A stretch of 64,000 nucleotides of DNA from UBA4312 sp002394635. GTDB lineage: Bacteria; Bacillota_I; Bacilli_A; Erysipelotrichales; Erysipelotrichaceae. A program made the translations under genes and the position numbers. Where the stretch lies: assembly GCA_946539765.1 (NCBI GenBank), contig CAMNHO010000006.1:1-64000 (forward strand), given 5' to 3'. Of this stretch, positions 7,151-15,506 are shown piece by piece (within the stretch, counting starts at the first letter, position 1; every line of letters begins with the position of its first letter). Under the pieces are notes generated by a model that saw only the letters and a list, made by a program, of their open reading frames with translations, searched no databases and was not told where the DNA came from.

Positions 7151-9706
7151 ATGAATTATGAACAAATGTCAGAAAATATGCAAAAGGTATTGATGGATGC
7201 AATTACTTTAGCCAAAGAAAGAGAACATCCAAGTGTTGACTCGATCGATATGCTGGAAGCTATTTTTAAAACGGATACGATTAATGGTCTGTTTGATCGT
7301 GTTGGGGTGAATAAGCAAAAGGCTTTGGAAATAATTGCTGAAGAAAATCAGCATATTTCTAAAAGTTCGGTTGCTAACCTGAATTTTTCCAATGCTGTAC
7401 AGAAATCATTGGATAAAGCGGATAAATGGGCCAGGGCTCACGAGGAGACTTATTTGTCTGTTGCCAGTGTCTGGCTGGCTCTCATGTTTAATGAATCCTA
7501 TATCTCTAAACGTCTGGTCAAGGAATTTCATTTACAAGAAGAACAATGCCAAAAAGCAGAGCTGGAACGTAGAAATGGAAAGAAATATGATACGCCGAAC
7601 GCAGAAGAAAATGTTGAAAGTTTGAAGAAATATGGTCGTGATCTCGTAGCGGATGTACGAAGTGGAAAGATCGATCCGATCATTGGTCGTGATGATGAGA
7701 TTCGTCGTGTAATGCAGATCTTGTCTCGTAAGACTAAAAACAATCCTGTTTTGATTGGTGAACCTGGTGTTGGTAAAACAGCTGTTGTAGAAGGTCTGGC
7801 ATGGCGCATTATGAAGGGAGATGTACCGGAGTCTCTGAAGGAGAAACAGTTGATTGAACTGGATATGGGTTCACTCATTGCCGGTGCAAAATATCGTGGT
7901 GAATTCGAAGAAAGATTAAAAGCAATTCTGGATGAAGTTAAGAAAGCGAGCGGACAGATTATTCTGTTTATCGATGAGATCCATAATCTGGTCGGTGCCG
8001 GAAAAACAGAAGGTTCCATGGATGCTGCCAATTTATTAAAACCAATGCTGGCTCGTGGTGAACTTCATTGTATCGGGGCTACGACTTTTAAAGAATACAG
8101 AAACTATATTGAAAAAGATGCTGCGTTGGAACGTCGTTTTCAGAGAGTAATGGTACAGGAACCGACCGTATCAGAAACAATCAGTATTCTTCGTGGTTTG
8201 AAGGATCGTTTTGAAAGTTATCATGGGGTACAGATCAAAGATGAGGCACTAGTAGCAGCTGCCAGCCTATCCAATCGGTATATTACGGACAGATTCCTTC
8301 CGGATAAAGCCATCGATTTGGTTGATGAAGCCTGTGCAACTTTAAAGGTAGAAATGGAGAGCATGCCACAGGAGCTTGATGAACTGCAAAGAAAGATCCT
8401 GCAGCTGCAGATTGAGAAAACCTCTTTGCAGGATGAATCGGATAAAAAGACCATTGAACGAAGAGACCAGATTGAAAAAGAATTGGAGTCATTACAATCC
8501 CAGCGGGATGAAATGCATGCACACTGGGAAGATGAAAAATATGCGTTGGCGGAAGCCAAGGAAGATAAGCAAAAACTTGAAAAAGCACGTCTTGATCTGG
8601 AAAAAGCAAGAAATGAAGCACGATATGAAGAAGCCGCTCGTTTACAGTATGGACTGATTCCTGAATTAGAAACTCGGATTGCTAAGTTCCAGAGTATGGA
8701 TAAACAAGATGCGCTGATCCAGGAAATTGTGGATGAAGAGATGATTGCCAAAATCATTTCCAAATGGACTGGTGTGGAAGTTAATCGTCTAGTGGAAAGC
8801 CAAAGAGAAAAACTTCTTCGATTAAAAGATGAATTAGGAAAACGTGTTTACAACCAGGATGAAGCTTTAGATCTGGTAACTGATGCAATACTTCGTTCTA
8901 AAGCACAGATCCAGGACGAGAATCGGCCGATTGGTTCTTTTATGTTCTTAGGGCCGACCGGTGTTGGTAAAACGGAAGTAGCAAAGGCTTTAGCAGAGCA
9001 ATTATTCGATGATGAGAAGCATATTGTTCGTATTGATATGTCTGAGTATATGGAAAAACATAGTGTATCTCGTCTGATTGGAGCGCCTCCGGGATATGTA
9101 GGCTATGATGAAGGCGGACAATTAACGGAAGCAGTTCGTCGGAATCCCTATAGTATTGTGTTATTTGATGAAATTGAAAAAGCGCATCCGGATGTGTTTA
9201 ACACGCTGCTTCAGATTCTTGATGATGGAAGGATTACGGATTCGAAGGGTGTGACCGTAGATTTTAAAAATACGATTATTATCATGACCAGCAATCTAGG
9301 AAGTCAGTATGCGTTTGAACAAATGTCCGATGAACAAAGAAAAGAACGGTATATGGATGAAGTAAAACATCATTTCAAACCGGAATTCATTAACCGTATT
9401 GATGAAATCATTGTATTTAATGCGTTGGATAATGAAGCGTTCATTAAAATTGCACATAAATTCATTGAACAGCTGGCAGATCGTCTGGCCTCCCGTGATA
9501 TTAAGCTGGAAGTCAAAGACAATGTGTATGAGCAGATTGCACAGCTTGGTGTAGATCCTGTATTTGGTGCCCGACCTATGAAAAGATACATCCAAAGACA
9601 GATTGAAACACAGATTGCGAAAACCATTATCGAAAGCGGTGTTGTCAAAGACTCTACAATTATTGTTGACTACAAGGATGGTCATTACACATTTGAGGTA
9701 GCTTAG
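7151..9706 (+). CDS. clpB: ATP-dependent disaggregase ClpB (Hsp100)
   Basis: 851-aa cytosolic AAA+ chaperone that resolubilises protein aggregates together with DnaK. Order: Clp N-domain (about 1-145); AAA-1 with Walker A GEPGVGKT near residue 203; a long Glu/Lys-rich coiled-coil middle domain (about 395-530) typical of ClpB rather than ClpC; AAA-2 with Walker A GPTGVGKT near residue 601 and the sensor/arginine region; C-terminal ClpB-D2-small domain. ATG 7151 has AAAGGAGGT 7 bases upstream; an in-frame GTG at 7142 lies inside that site and is unlikely. CIRCE control indicates heat-shock regulation. Confidence 0.96.
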   Translation: MNYEQMSENMQKVLMDAITLAKEREHPSVDSIDMLEAIFKTDTINGLFDRVGVNKQKALEIIAEENQHISKSSVANLNFSNAVQKSLDKADKWARAHEETYLSVASVWLALMFNESYISKRLVKEFHLQEEQCQKAELERRNGKKYDTPNAEENVESLKKYGRDLVADVRSGKIDPIIGRDDEIRRVMQILSRKTKNNPVLIGEPGVGKTAVVEGLAWRIMKGDVPESLKEKQLIELDMGSLIAGAKYRGEFEERLKAILDEVKKASGQIILFIDEIHNLVGAGKTEGSMDAANLLKPMLARGELHCIGATTFKEYRNYIEKDAALERRFQRVMVQEPTVSETISILRGLKDRFESYHGVQIKDEALVAAASLSNRYITDRFLPDKAIDLVDEACATLKVEMESMPQELDELQRKILQLQIEKTSLQDESDKKTIERRDQIEKELESLQSQRDEMHAHWEDEKYALAEAKEDKQKLEKARLDLEKARNEARYEEAARLQYGLIPELETRIAKFQSMDKQDALIQEIVDEEMIAKIISKWTGVEVNRLVESQREKLLRLKDELGKRVYNQDEALDLVTDAILRSKAQIQDENRPIGSFMFLGPTGVGKTEVAKALAEQLFDDEKHIVRIDMSEYMEKHSVSRLIGAPPGYVGYDEGGQLTEAVRRNPYSIVLFDEIEKAHPDVFNTLLQILDDGRITDSKGVTVDFKNTIIIMTSNLGSQYAFEQMSDEQRKERYMDEVKHHFKPEFINRIDEIIVFNALDNEAFIKIAHKFIEQLADRLASRDIKLEVKDNVYEQIAQLGVDPVFGARPMKRYIQRQIETQIAKTIIESGVVKDSTIIVDYKDGHYTFEVA

Positions 9707-9718
9707 TCAACAACAATA

Positions 9719-9746
9719 TAGGGCCCATTAAAAATGGGTCCTTTTT
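9719..9746 (+). terminator. Intrinsic terminator of clpB
   Basis: The hairpin GGGCCCATT / AATGGGTCC (one G-T pair) is followed by six T residues. Confidence 0.85.
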
Positions 9747-9797
9747 TGATTTTAAAAAGTGTTTTTCTTAATTATAATAAAGACGGGAGGCGATAGT

Positions 9798-10532
9798 ATG
9801 TCCACTTTACAAGATTGGATCAAAGAATCCGATAATATTGTTTTTTTTGGAGGAGCCGGTGTATCCACGGAGAGTAATATCCCTGATTTTCGAAGTGATA
9901 ACGGATTATATAAGAAAAAATATAGATATCCGGCAGAACGTATGATCAGCCATAGCTTTTTTATACAGAATCCACAAGAGTTTTATGAATTCTATTTTAA
10001 TCAGATGATTTATCCAGACGCAATACCGAATAAAGCACACAAAGCCTTGGCAAAACTTGAAAAAGCAGGCAAGCTCAAAGCCGTCGTCACACAGAATATT
10101 GACGGACTTCACCAAAAGGCCGGCAATCAGGTTGTTTATGAATTGCATGGTTCGGTACTTCGCAACAACTGCACAAGATGCCGTAAGTTCTTCAGCCTTG
10201 AGGATACTATCAATAACCGTGATGCGCAGGGTATCCCTCGATGTGACAATTGTGGCAGTATCATCAAACCGGATGTTGTTCTTTATGAAGAAGGTCTGGA
10301 TGAAGGAACGATTTACGGAGCCATCGATGCTATTGAAAAAGCTGATCTTTTAATTGTCGGTGGAACCAGCTTAATTGTCTATCCGGCTGCTGGTCTGATC
10401 AATTATTTTCATGGAAAACATCTAGTGCTGATTAATCGGGATTCCACACCAATGGATGGCAGAGCGGATCTTGTGATACATGATACGATTGGACAAGTCA
10501 TGGAAGAAGCAACTGCTTTTCTTGAAGACTAA
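9798..10532 (+). CDS. NAD-dependent protein deacylase, sirtuin (CobB/Sir2)
   Basis: 244-aa sirtuin that removes acyl groups from lysine using NAD+. Motifs: GAGVSTESNIPDFRS (about 19-33) for NAD binding, TQNIDGLHQKAG, the catalytic His in ELHGS, and a four-Cys zinc site (CTRC and CDNC). This is the housekeeping zinc-containing form, without the additional domains seen in phage-defence Sir2 proteins. ATG 9798 has GGGAGGCG 8 bases upstream; the in-frame upstream start at 9759 lies within the preceding AT-rich leader and lacks a ribosome site. A clear terminator follows. Confidence 0.93.
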   Translation: MSTLQDWIKESDNIVFFGGAGVSTESNIPDFRSDNGLYKKKYRYPAERMISHSFFIQNPQEFYEFYFNQMIYPDAIPNKAHKALAKLEKAGKLKAVVTQNIDGLHQKAGNQVVYELHGSVLRNNCTRCRKFFSLEDTINNRDAQGIPRCDNCGSIIKPDVVLYEEGLDEGTIYGAIDAIEKADLLIVGGTSLIVYPAAGLINYFHGKHLVLINRDSTPMDGRADLVIHDTIGQVMEEATAFLED

Positions 10533-10560
10533 AAAACAATAAAGAATATTTGCAGATATA

Positions 10561-10590
10561 TAAGCCCTTTTGGAAAGGGCTTATTTTTTT
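10561..10590 (+). terminator. Intrinsic terminator of the sirtuin gene
   Basis: The stem AAGCCCTTT / AAAGGGCTT with a short loop is followed by TATTTTTTT. Confidence 0.85.
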
Positions 10591-10759
10591 AGAGTACAGA
10601 TAAAAATCATTTCGAAATAAAGAATATATGTTCTAGTCTTATTTCATTTTCAATGATTTTTTGAGCATTGAAGAATCGGGAAAACAGCTTGTCTTTTATT
10701 GGTTGGGTATAACAAAGATACAATAAGATAGTATTGATGAGAAATGGAGTGCAAGAAAT

Positions 10760-10785
10760 AAAAAAAAGCCTTTATATAAAGGCTG
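10760..10785 (-). terminator. Intrinsic terminator of tRNA-Ser
   Basis: The palindrome AGCCTTTATATAAAGGCT (10767-10784) is followed on the minus strand by a T tract, just downstream of the tRNA. Confidence 0.8.
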
Positions 10786-10795
10786 ATTAGATAAA

Positions 10796-10885
10796 TGGCG
10801 GAGAGTAAGAGATTCGAACTCTTGGTAGCGTTTCCACTACACAGCCTTTCCAAGACTGCACCTTAAGCCACTCGGACAACTCTCC
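10796..10885 (-). tRNA. tRNA-Ser (anticodon GGA)
   Basis: 90 bases including an encoded CCA. The 5' strand GGAGAGT pairs with the 3' acceptor strand ACTCTCC. The anticodon loop TTGGAAA gives GGA, which reads UCC/UCU. A long variable arm typical of class II serine tRNAs is present, as is the T loop TTCGAAT. Confidence 0.95.
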
Positions 10886-10933
10886 AAGGCTTAATTATCA
10901 TACAAAAAAAGCAGTCATCTGTCAAATAGAATT

Positions 10934-10964
10934 CAAAAAAATAAAAGCTGTCAAAGCAGCTTTT
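10934..10964 (-). terminator. Intrinsic terminator of the zinc-ribbon gene
   Basis: The stem AAAAGCTG / CAGCTTTT (10943-10964) overlaps the stop codon. On the minus strand it runs into a T tract. Confidence 0.75.
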
Positions 10965-11360
10965 AATCCCAGAGACCAAAGACAGTACAAATGATCCAGA
11001 AAACGATAGCGAAAATAAACATCGCTATCATCATTTTGAAGAAAAGAGACATCATATGTTTGTTTTCTTCTTGTTTTTCCTTACGAACTTGTTTTTTTTC
11101 TTCTCTATGCTGATCTAATTGTCTTTCCGCAAAGCCCAAAACGGAATTGACTGAACCAGTTAGATCAACATTTACATTATCCACATGATCTATGTGAGCA
11201 TGTTGAATATTGTAGTTATTAATGGCTTTTTCAATTATAAAAGGGGTTCCGCAATAGGGGCAAACAGCTGCTTCTTTTTCGGGATCCACATCCAATTGGG
11301 CCCCGCATTGTGTACATATAGCGGCAACTAGTTTTGTTTTTTTGTATCATTTTCCTGCAT
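10963..11360 (-). pseudogene. Zinc-ribbon membrane protein with an apparent -1 frameshift in a 7-base A run
   Basis: Read from an ATG at 11360 with AAGGGAGAA 7 bases upstream, the protein runs MQENDTKKQN and stops at a TAG. Adding one A to the seven-A run (7 Ts at 11337-11343 on the plus strand) makes one continuous ~132-residue frame. That frame has a zinc ribbon CTQC...CPYC, a neutral middle, a Lys/Glu-rich helix and a C-terminal membrane segment (MMIAMFIFAIVFWIICTVFGLW). Without the extra base the downstream frame has no ATG and only weak starts (a TTG at 11295) inside the first half of the zinc ribbon. This may be transcriptional slippage, phase variation, a recent mutation or a sequencing error. 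Function unknown. Confidence 0.7.
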
Positions 11361-11483
11361 ATAGTATTCTCCCTTATCTATAGTATTATTCACAAACAGT
11401 CTAATAATTTTATACATATATCAGTTTTAGCAGTATATGAAAGGCAAATACAAATTTGGCTACTTATTTTAATTAAATGAGAA

Positions 11484-11489
11484 TATAAT
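11484..11489 (+). promoter_or_regulatory. -10 box 8 bases before the MATE start codon
   Basis: A perfect TATAAT ends 8 bases upstream of the ATG at 11498, and no Shine-Dalgarno sequence is present. If used, the transcript would start at or next to the ATG (leaderless). No good -35 box is seen. Confidence 0.4.
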
Positions 11490-11497
11490 AACAAAGT

Positions 11498-12844
11498 ATG
11501 AAACAAATAGACTATGAGAAAGGAAATATCGTTACAATAATTATCCAATCATCTATACCAATCATGATTGCCCAGATGATCAATTTGCTCTATAACATTG
11601 TCGATCGTATTTACATCGCTCGTATACCTGGTATTGGTACACAATCATTAGGGGCGGTTGGTCTTTGTTTCCCGGTCATTTTGATTATTCTGGCTTTTAC
11701 TAATCTTTTCGGAAGTGGAGGGTCCCCATTGTTTGCGATTGAACGGGGTAGAAAAAATAACACGGAAGCAAAAGCAATCATGGATACGTGTTTTATACTT
11801 TTGATCATAACATCGCTTATTTTGATGATTATTGGCTGGATGGCATCCAGGGAAATTCTGAGTTTATTGGGGGCTTCTGAAGAAAACCTGGTACTGGGTA
11901 TTCCTTATTTACGGATCTATATTCTGGGAACAATTTTTTCGATGGTATCTACCGGCATGAATCCTTTCATTCAGGCGCAAGGATATCCTTCGATTGCGAT
12001 GATTTCTGTAACTGTGGGTGCCATACTGAATCTGATTCTGGATCCATTGTTTATTTTTGTGATAGGATTGCAGATTCGAGGCGCAGCGATCGCTACGGTT
12101 CTATCGCAAGCTGTGTCTGCATGTATTGTTTTATTTTTTTTATTTCAGAAAACTGAAATTAAACTGTTTCCATGTTCTTTTTCTTTACAATGGAACCGAA
12201 TCGGTCATATTGTCGGACTAGGGACGGCTTCCTTTGTGATGGTTATGACTAACAGTCTTGTACAGATGGCTTGTAATCATACACTTGTATTGTACGGAGG
12301 AGATATGTATATCTCCGTAATGACAGTATTATCTTCCGTTCGTCAAATGATCGAAACCCCTATCGGTGCTATAACGGATGGATCCAGCCCGGTCTTGAGC
12401 TATCATTATGGAGGTATGCATTATCGGAAAGTACAGAAAGCAGCTCGTGTGATGTTTACGATGGCTATGGGATATGCGTTTTTGATATGGCTGGCTATTA
12501 TGTTGGTACCGACAATGTTTTTATCTATTTTTTCATCCGATGAATCTTTGCATTCTATAGCTATAGATCCTTTACGTTTATATTTTTCTGCTTTTATTTT
12601 TATGGTTTTTCAATATACCGGACAAACGGTTTTTAAAGCTATGGATCATAAGGGGCATGCCATTTTCTTTTCTTTATTGAGAAAAGTATTTATTGTCATT
12701 CCCTTGACACTCTTGCTTCCGTCCATACTGAATTCCATTAACGGGGTTTTTCTGGCCGAACCGATATCGAATGTAGTTGGTGGTATGATTTGTTTTATAA
12801 CGATGATACGAACCTTTCAAAAACTGAAAAACGACAGTCTGTGA
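11498..12844 (+). CDS. MATE-family multidrug/Na+ antiporter
   Basis: 448-aa integral membrane protein with about 12 hydrophobic segments arranged as two six-helix MatE halves. The N-terminal half has the typical VDRIYIARIPG...LGAVGLCFP stretch and the second half has QTVFKAMDHKGHAI. MATE proteins export cationic drugs or metabolites in exchange for Na+ or H+; the substrate is unknown. There is no ribosome site, and a TATAAT lies only 8 bases before the ATG. The stop codon sits within the first arm of its terminator hairpin. Confidence 0.9.
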   Translation: MKQIDYEKGNIVTIIIQSSIPIMIAQMINLLYNIVDRIYIARIPGIGTQSLGAVGLCFPVILIILAFTNLFGSGGSPLFAIERGRKNNTEAKAIMDTCFILLIITSLILMIIGWMASREILSLLGASEENLVLGIPYLRIYILGTIFSMVSTGMNPFIQAQGYPSIAMISVTVGAILNLILDPLFIFVIGLQIRGAAIATVLSQAVSACIVLFFLFQKTEIKLFPCSFSLQWNRIGHIVGLGTASFVMVMTNSLVQMACNHTLVLYGGDMYISVMTVLSSVRQMIETPIGAITDGSSPVLSYHYGGMHYRKVQKAARVMFTMAMGYAFLIWLAIMLVPTMFLSIFSSDESLHSIAIDPLRLYFSAFIFMVFQYTGQTVFKAMDHKGHAIFFSLLRKVFIVIPLTLLLPSILNSINGVFLAEPISNVVGGMICFITMIRTFQKLKNDSL

Positions 12845-12862
12845 GTATCGCAGACTTTTTAT
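12836..12862 (+). terminator. Intrinsic terminator of the MATE gene
   Basis: The stem AGTCTG / CAGACT overlaps the stop codon and is followed by a short T tract. Confidence 0.6.
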
Positions 12863-12920
12863 TTAGAGAATTTGTCCTTTATCCAGACTTTCGTATGTGT
12901 AAATAACGGAGGAAAACAAA

Positions 12921-12956
12921 ATGAAAACACGGGACAAAAAACGAATAGTCAGATAA
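12921..12956 (+). CDS. Possible 11-residue leader peptide before the adhesin gene
   Basis: ATG with CGGAGGA 7 bases upstream encodes MKTRDKKRIVR and stops 12 bases before the adhesin ATG. The ribosome site is as good as that of a real gene, but the ORF is very short and strongly basic. It could be a translated leader coupled to the adhesin or chance. No attenuator hairpin is evident around it. Confidence 0.3.
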   Translation: MKTRDKKRIVR

Positions 12957-12968
12957 AGGAGGGAAAAT

Positions 12969-15374
12969 ATGAAACGAAAGATAAAAAAAATTCTATATTG
13001 GTTTTTTAATTGTTTGATTACGTTGGAACTGGCATTGTCCGGACATCCGATCCAGGCAGCCGGTCATACAGTAGGTGTTTCTTATCCGAATGGAACCGAT
13101 CCGTACAGCCGTCCATGGGGAGTTGAATTTCTTGATACAAGCGATCATTCCGATTCTCAGTATATAAATGGAAAACCCCATGTGGCAGTGTATGCATTGA
13201 TTACTCTGGATGGGCAGAAGGTGTTCTGTGCACAACCATTTATACCGGTTTTAGAAGGAGTGCAGGACTATTCTGTGGCCAGCCAGCCGGCTGTTGAAAA
13301 AGAACGACTGGCTTATATTTCTGCTTTAGGATACGGTTATGATGGCGATACATCCGCAGCCATGGATTTTGCAACGCAGATACGTATCTGGCAGGAGATT
13401 ATTCCAAGCATCTCTTTTGATATCAACGCATTTCCAGGCCATGTAACACCCGGCGGGCAGAAAACAACGATTGATCCCGCTATTCAGGCAAAAATCAATA
13501 TCATCAATCAAAGACTTTCTGTATTGGATTCAAATGTATCCTTTGCCAACCAAAAGGTGACTTTATATGGATATGGTAAAGAAAATGGCGTTGTATTAAA
13601 TGATGTCAATGGTGTTTTCCAATATTATCTTGAAAAAAACACAAGCGGTATTCATACACAGAAGCAAGGAAACACATTAACGATCTGGGCAGAAAAGGGC
13701 GATAAAACAAAAACCTCATTAAGCTATGATGCATTATTTACAAATGCATATAAGAGTGCTGATGTGGTTTACTATCGATCGGCTGCATCACAGGATCTTG
13801 TTCGTATTGGTCATGCAAAGCCAAAACAAATGAGTTTGGATATAGAAGTGATTACGGGAAAAGTGAATATAGAAAAACAAGATTCTCAGACCGGTACAGC
13901 ACAAGGTTTAGGTAGGTTGGATGAGGCAGTATACGAATTGATCCGTACCGATACCAATCAATCGTTAGGGACCCTAACGTGGCATGCAGATAAAAATCCG
14001 AAATCCAATACGATCCAGGATCTACCTATTATGCAAAATGACCGTATGACGCCTGTCACTTATGAACTGAAGGAGATAAAAGCACCAAAAGGATATCATT
14101 TAGGGCAGTATGAGGCATCTACAAAGTCCTTTCAACCTTCCGTACAGTTTCAGTTTGTCAATGGTCAAACCATAGAAGCCAATAAAACAGTATTATGTAA
14201 AGATGATGTATCAGAAATACAGATCAATAAGGTCAATGAGGATGGCATCGGAATTAAAGGAGCTACTTTACAATTACTGGATGCTAAAAGTGGGAAAAGA
14301 GTTGATTTTCATTATGAAGACGAGGATAAAAAAGTATGGATCACTAATGGAAGCCCGTTAACTGTGAAAGGACTTGAAATAGGAAAAGAATACATTCTAC
14401 AGGAAATACATGCTCCTAATGGAGTGAAAACGGCGGATGATGTACATTTTGTGGTAGCAGAGGATGAAAAAGTTCAGATTGTTAAAATGATAGATGAAAT
14501 GAAAGAATCAGAAAAACCGAAGATTTCTACTACCGCCAGTGTAAATGGAAAGAAAAATGTAAAACCGGAAGGGAAAATAACGATTTCAGATGTTGTTCAA
14601 TATGAGAATTTAATTGTAGGGAGAAAATACACTCTTCGTGGACTTTTAATGGATAAAAAGACGAAACAAATGTTGAAAATTGAAGGTTCACAAACTGAAA
14701 TGTCATTTGAATGTAAAGAAAAAGACGGAAAAATCACAATGGACTTTTCCATCGATTCTAAACAATTGAAAGGAAAGGATATTGTTGTCTATGAATATCT
14801 ATACGATGAAAAAGAAAATGAGATAGCCAAACATGAAGAAATAACAGATGAAGGACAGACCATTCATTTTTCACAAGATAAAACGATCCGAATCTCTACG
14901 ACAGCCACGGTCAATGATGGCAAAAGAGCTGCGGCCGGTGGTCAGATTACCATCACAGATACAGTTCATTACCAAAACCTGGAAAAGGGAAAAACGTATA
15001 AGCTGCAGGGGATGATCATGGATAAAAAGACGGGAAAACGCCTGAATATCGATGGTGACAAAACAGAGAAAATCTTTATATGTCAAGATGAGGAAGCAGA
15101 TGAAAATCTTGAGTTTGTGATAAATACAAGCCGACTGGCCGGAAAGGATCTGGTTGTATTTGAAACCCTGTATGATGATTCAAATATAAAAGTTGCTGAG
15201 CATAAAGATCTTAATGATGAGGGACAGACTGTTCATATTGATGATTATGTTGTTGCCAATCAGTGGGTTTCAACGGGAAGTCATACACACAGAACCCTAT
15301 ACATTGTATTGACAGGTTTTAGCATATTATGCCTTCTGGCCTGGATCCTGCATAGCAAGGAATCAGTTGATTAA
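12969..15374 (+). CDS. Surface adhesin with thioester domain, SpaA/Cna-B-like domains and two VaFE repeats
   Basis: 801 aa with a signal peptide (about 1-31). The N-terminal TQXA thioester domain has Cys87 (KVFCAQP) and Gln137 (ATQIRIWQ), the pair expected to form a covalent host-binding thioester. Prealbumin-like SpaA/Cna-B domains follow (about 290-500). Two VaFE-type repeats (about 520-640 and 645-765) share STTA-VN, the YTLRG/YKLQG motif, LMDKKTK/IMDKKTG and DEGQT endings. One membrane helix (about 775-795) ends the protein. No LPXTG is seen; the position is occupied by QWVSTGSH. AAAGGAGGG precedes the start. Predicted role: host or mucus attachment. Confidence 0.87.
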   Translation: MKRKIKKILYWFFNCLITLELALSGHPIQAAGHTVGVSYPNGTDPYSRPWGVEFLDTSDHSDSQYINGKPHVAVYALITLDGQKVFCAQPFIPVLEGVQDYSVASQPAVEKERLAYISALGYGYDGDTSAAMDFATQIRIWQEIIPSISFDINAFPGHVTPGGQKTTIDPAIQAKINIINQRLSVLDSNVSFANQKVTLYGYGKENGVVLNDVNGVFQYYLEKNTSGIHTQKQGNTLTIWAEKGDKTKTSLSYDALFTNAYKSADVVYYRSAASQDLVRIGHAKPKQMSLDIEVITGKVNIEKQDSQTGTAQGLGRLDEAVYELIRTDTNQSLGTLTWHADKNPKSNTIQDLPIMQNDRMTPVTYELKEIKAPKGYHLGQYEASTKSFQPSVQFQFVNGQTIEANKTVLCKDDVSEIQINKVNEDGIGIKGATLQLLDAKSGKRVDFHYEDEDKKVWITNGSPLTVKGLEIGKEYILQEIHAPNGVKTADDVHFVVAEDEKVQIVKMIDEMKESEKPKISTTASVNGKKNVKPEGKITISDVVQYENLIVGRKYTLRGLLMDKKTKQMLKIEGSQTEMSFECKEKDGKITMDFSIDSKQLKGKDIVVYEYLYDEKENEIAKHEEITDEGQTIHFSQDKTIRISTTATVNDGKRAAAGGQITITDTVHYQNLEKGKTYKLQGMIMDKKTGKRLNIDGDKTEKIFICQDEEADENLEFVINTSRLAGKDLVVFETLYDDSNIKVAEHKDLNDEGQTVHIDDYVVANQWVSTGSHTHRTLYIVLTGFSILCLLAWILHSKESVD

Positions 15375-15402
15375 AGAAGTACTGAAAATGTACTTCTTTT
15401 TC
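15373..15402 (+). terminator. Intrinsic terminator of the adhesin gene
   Basis: The stem AAAGAAGTAC / GTACTTCTTT with a 7-nt loop is followed by T residues. Confidence 0.85.
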
Positions 15403-15506
15403 ATGTGGTTCTTGATGTCGATCACTCTCCTTGCAATTTAATGTAAAATAACATAAAATTTTTATCGTAAGCAGTCACTGCTTACCACTTTTTAAGGGGT
15501 CAAGAT

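Noticed and set aside
8221..8763. Long open frame on the minus strand inside clpB
   Set aside because: It is a mirror of the Glu/Lys-rich coiled-coil coding region, Ser-rich, without a ribosome site, and clpB is unambiguous.
9798..10532. Sirtuin as an anti-phage defence gene
   Set aside because: It is a stand-alone zinc-binding CobB-type enzyme without the partner domains of defence Sir2 systems.
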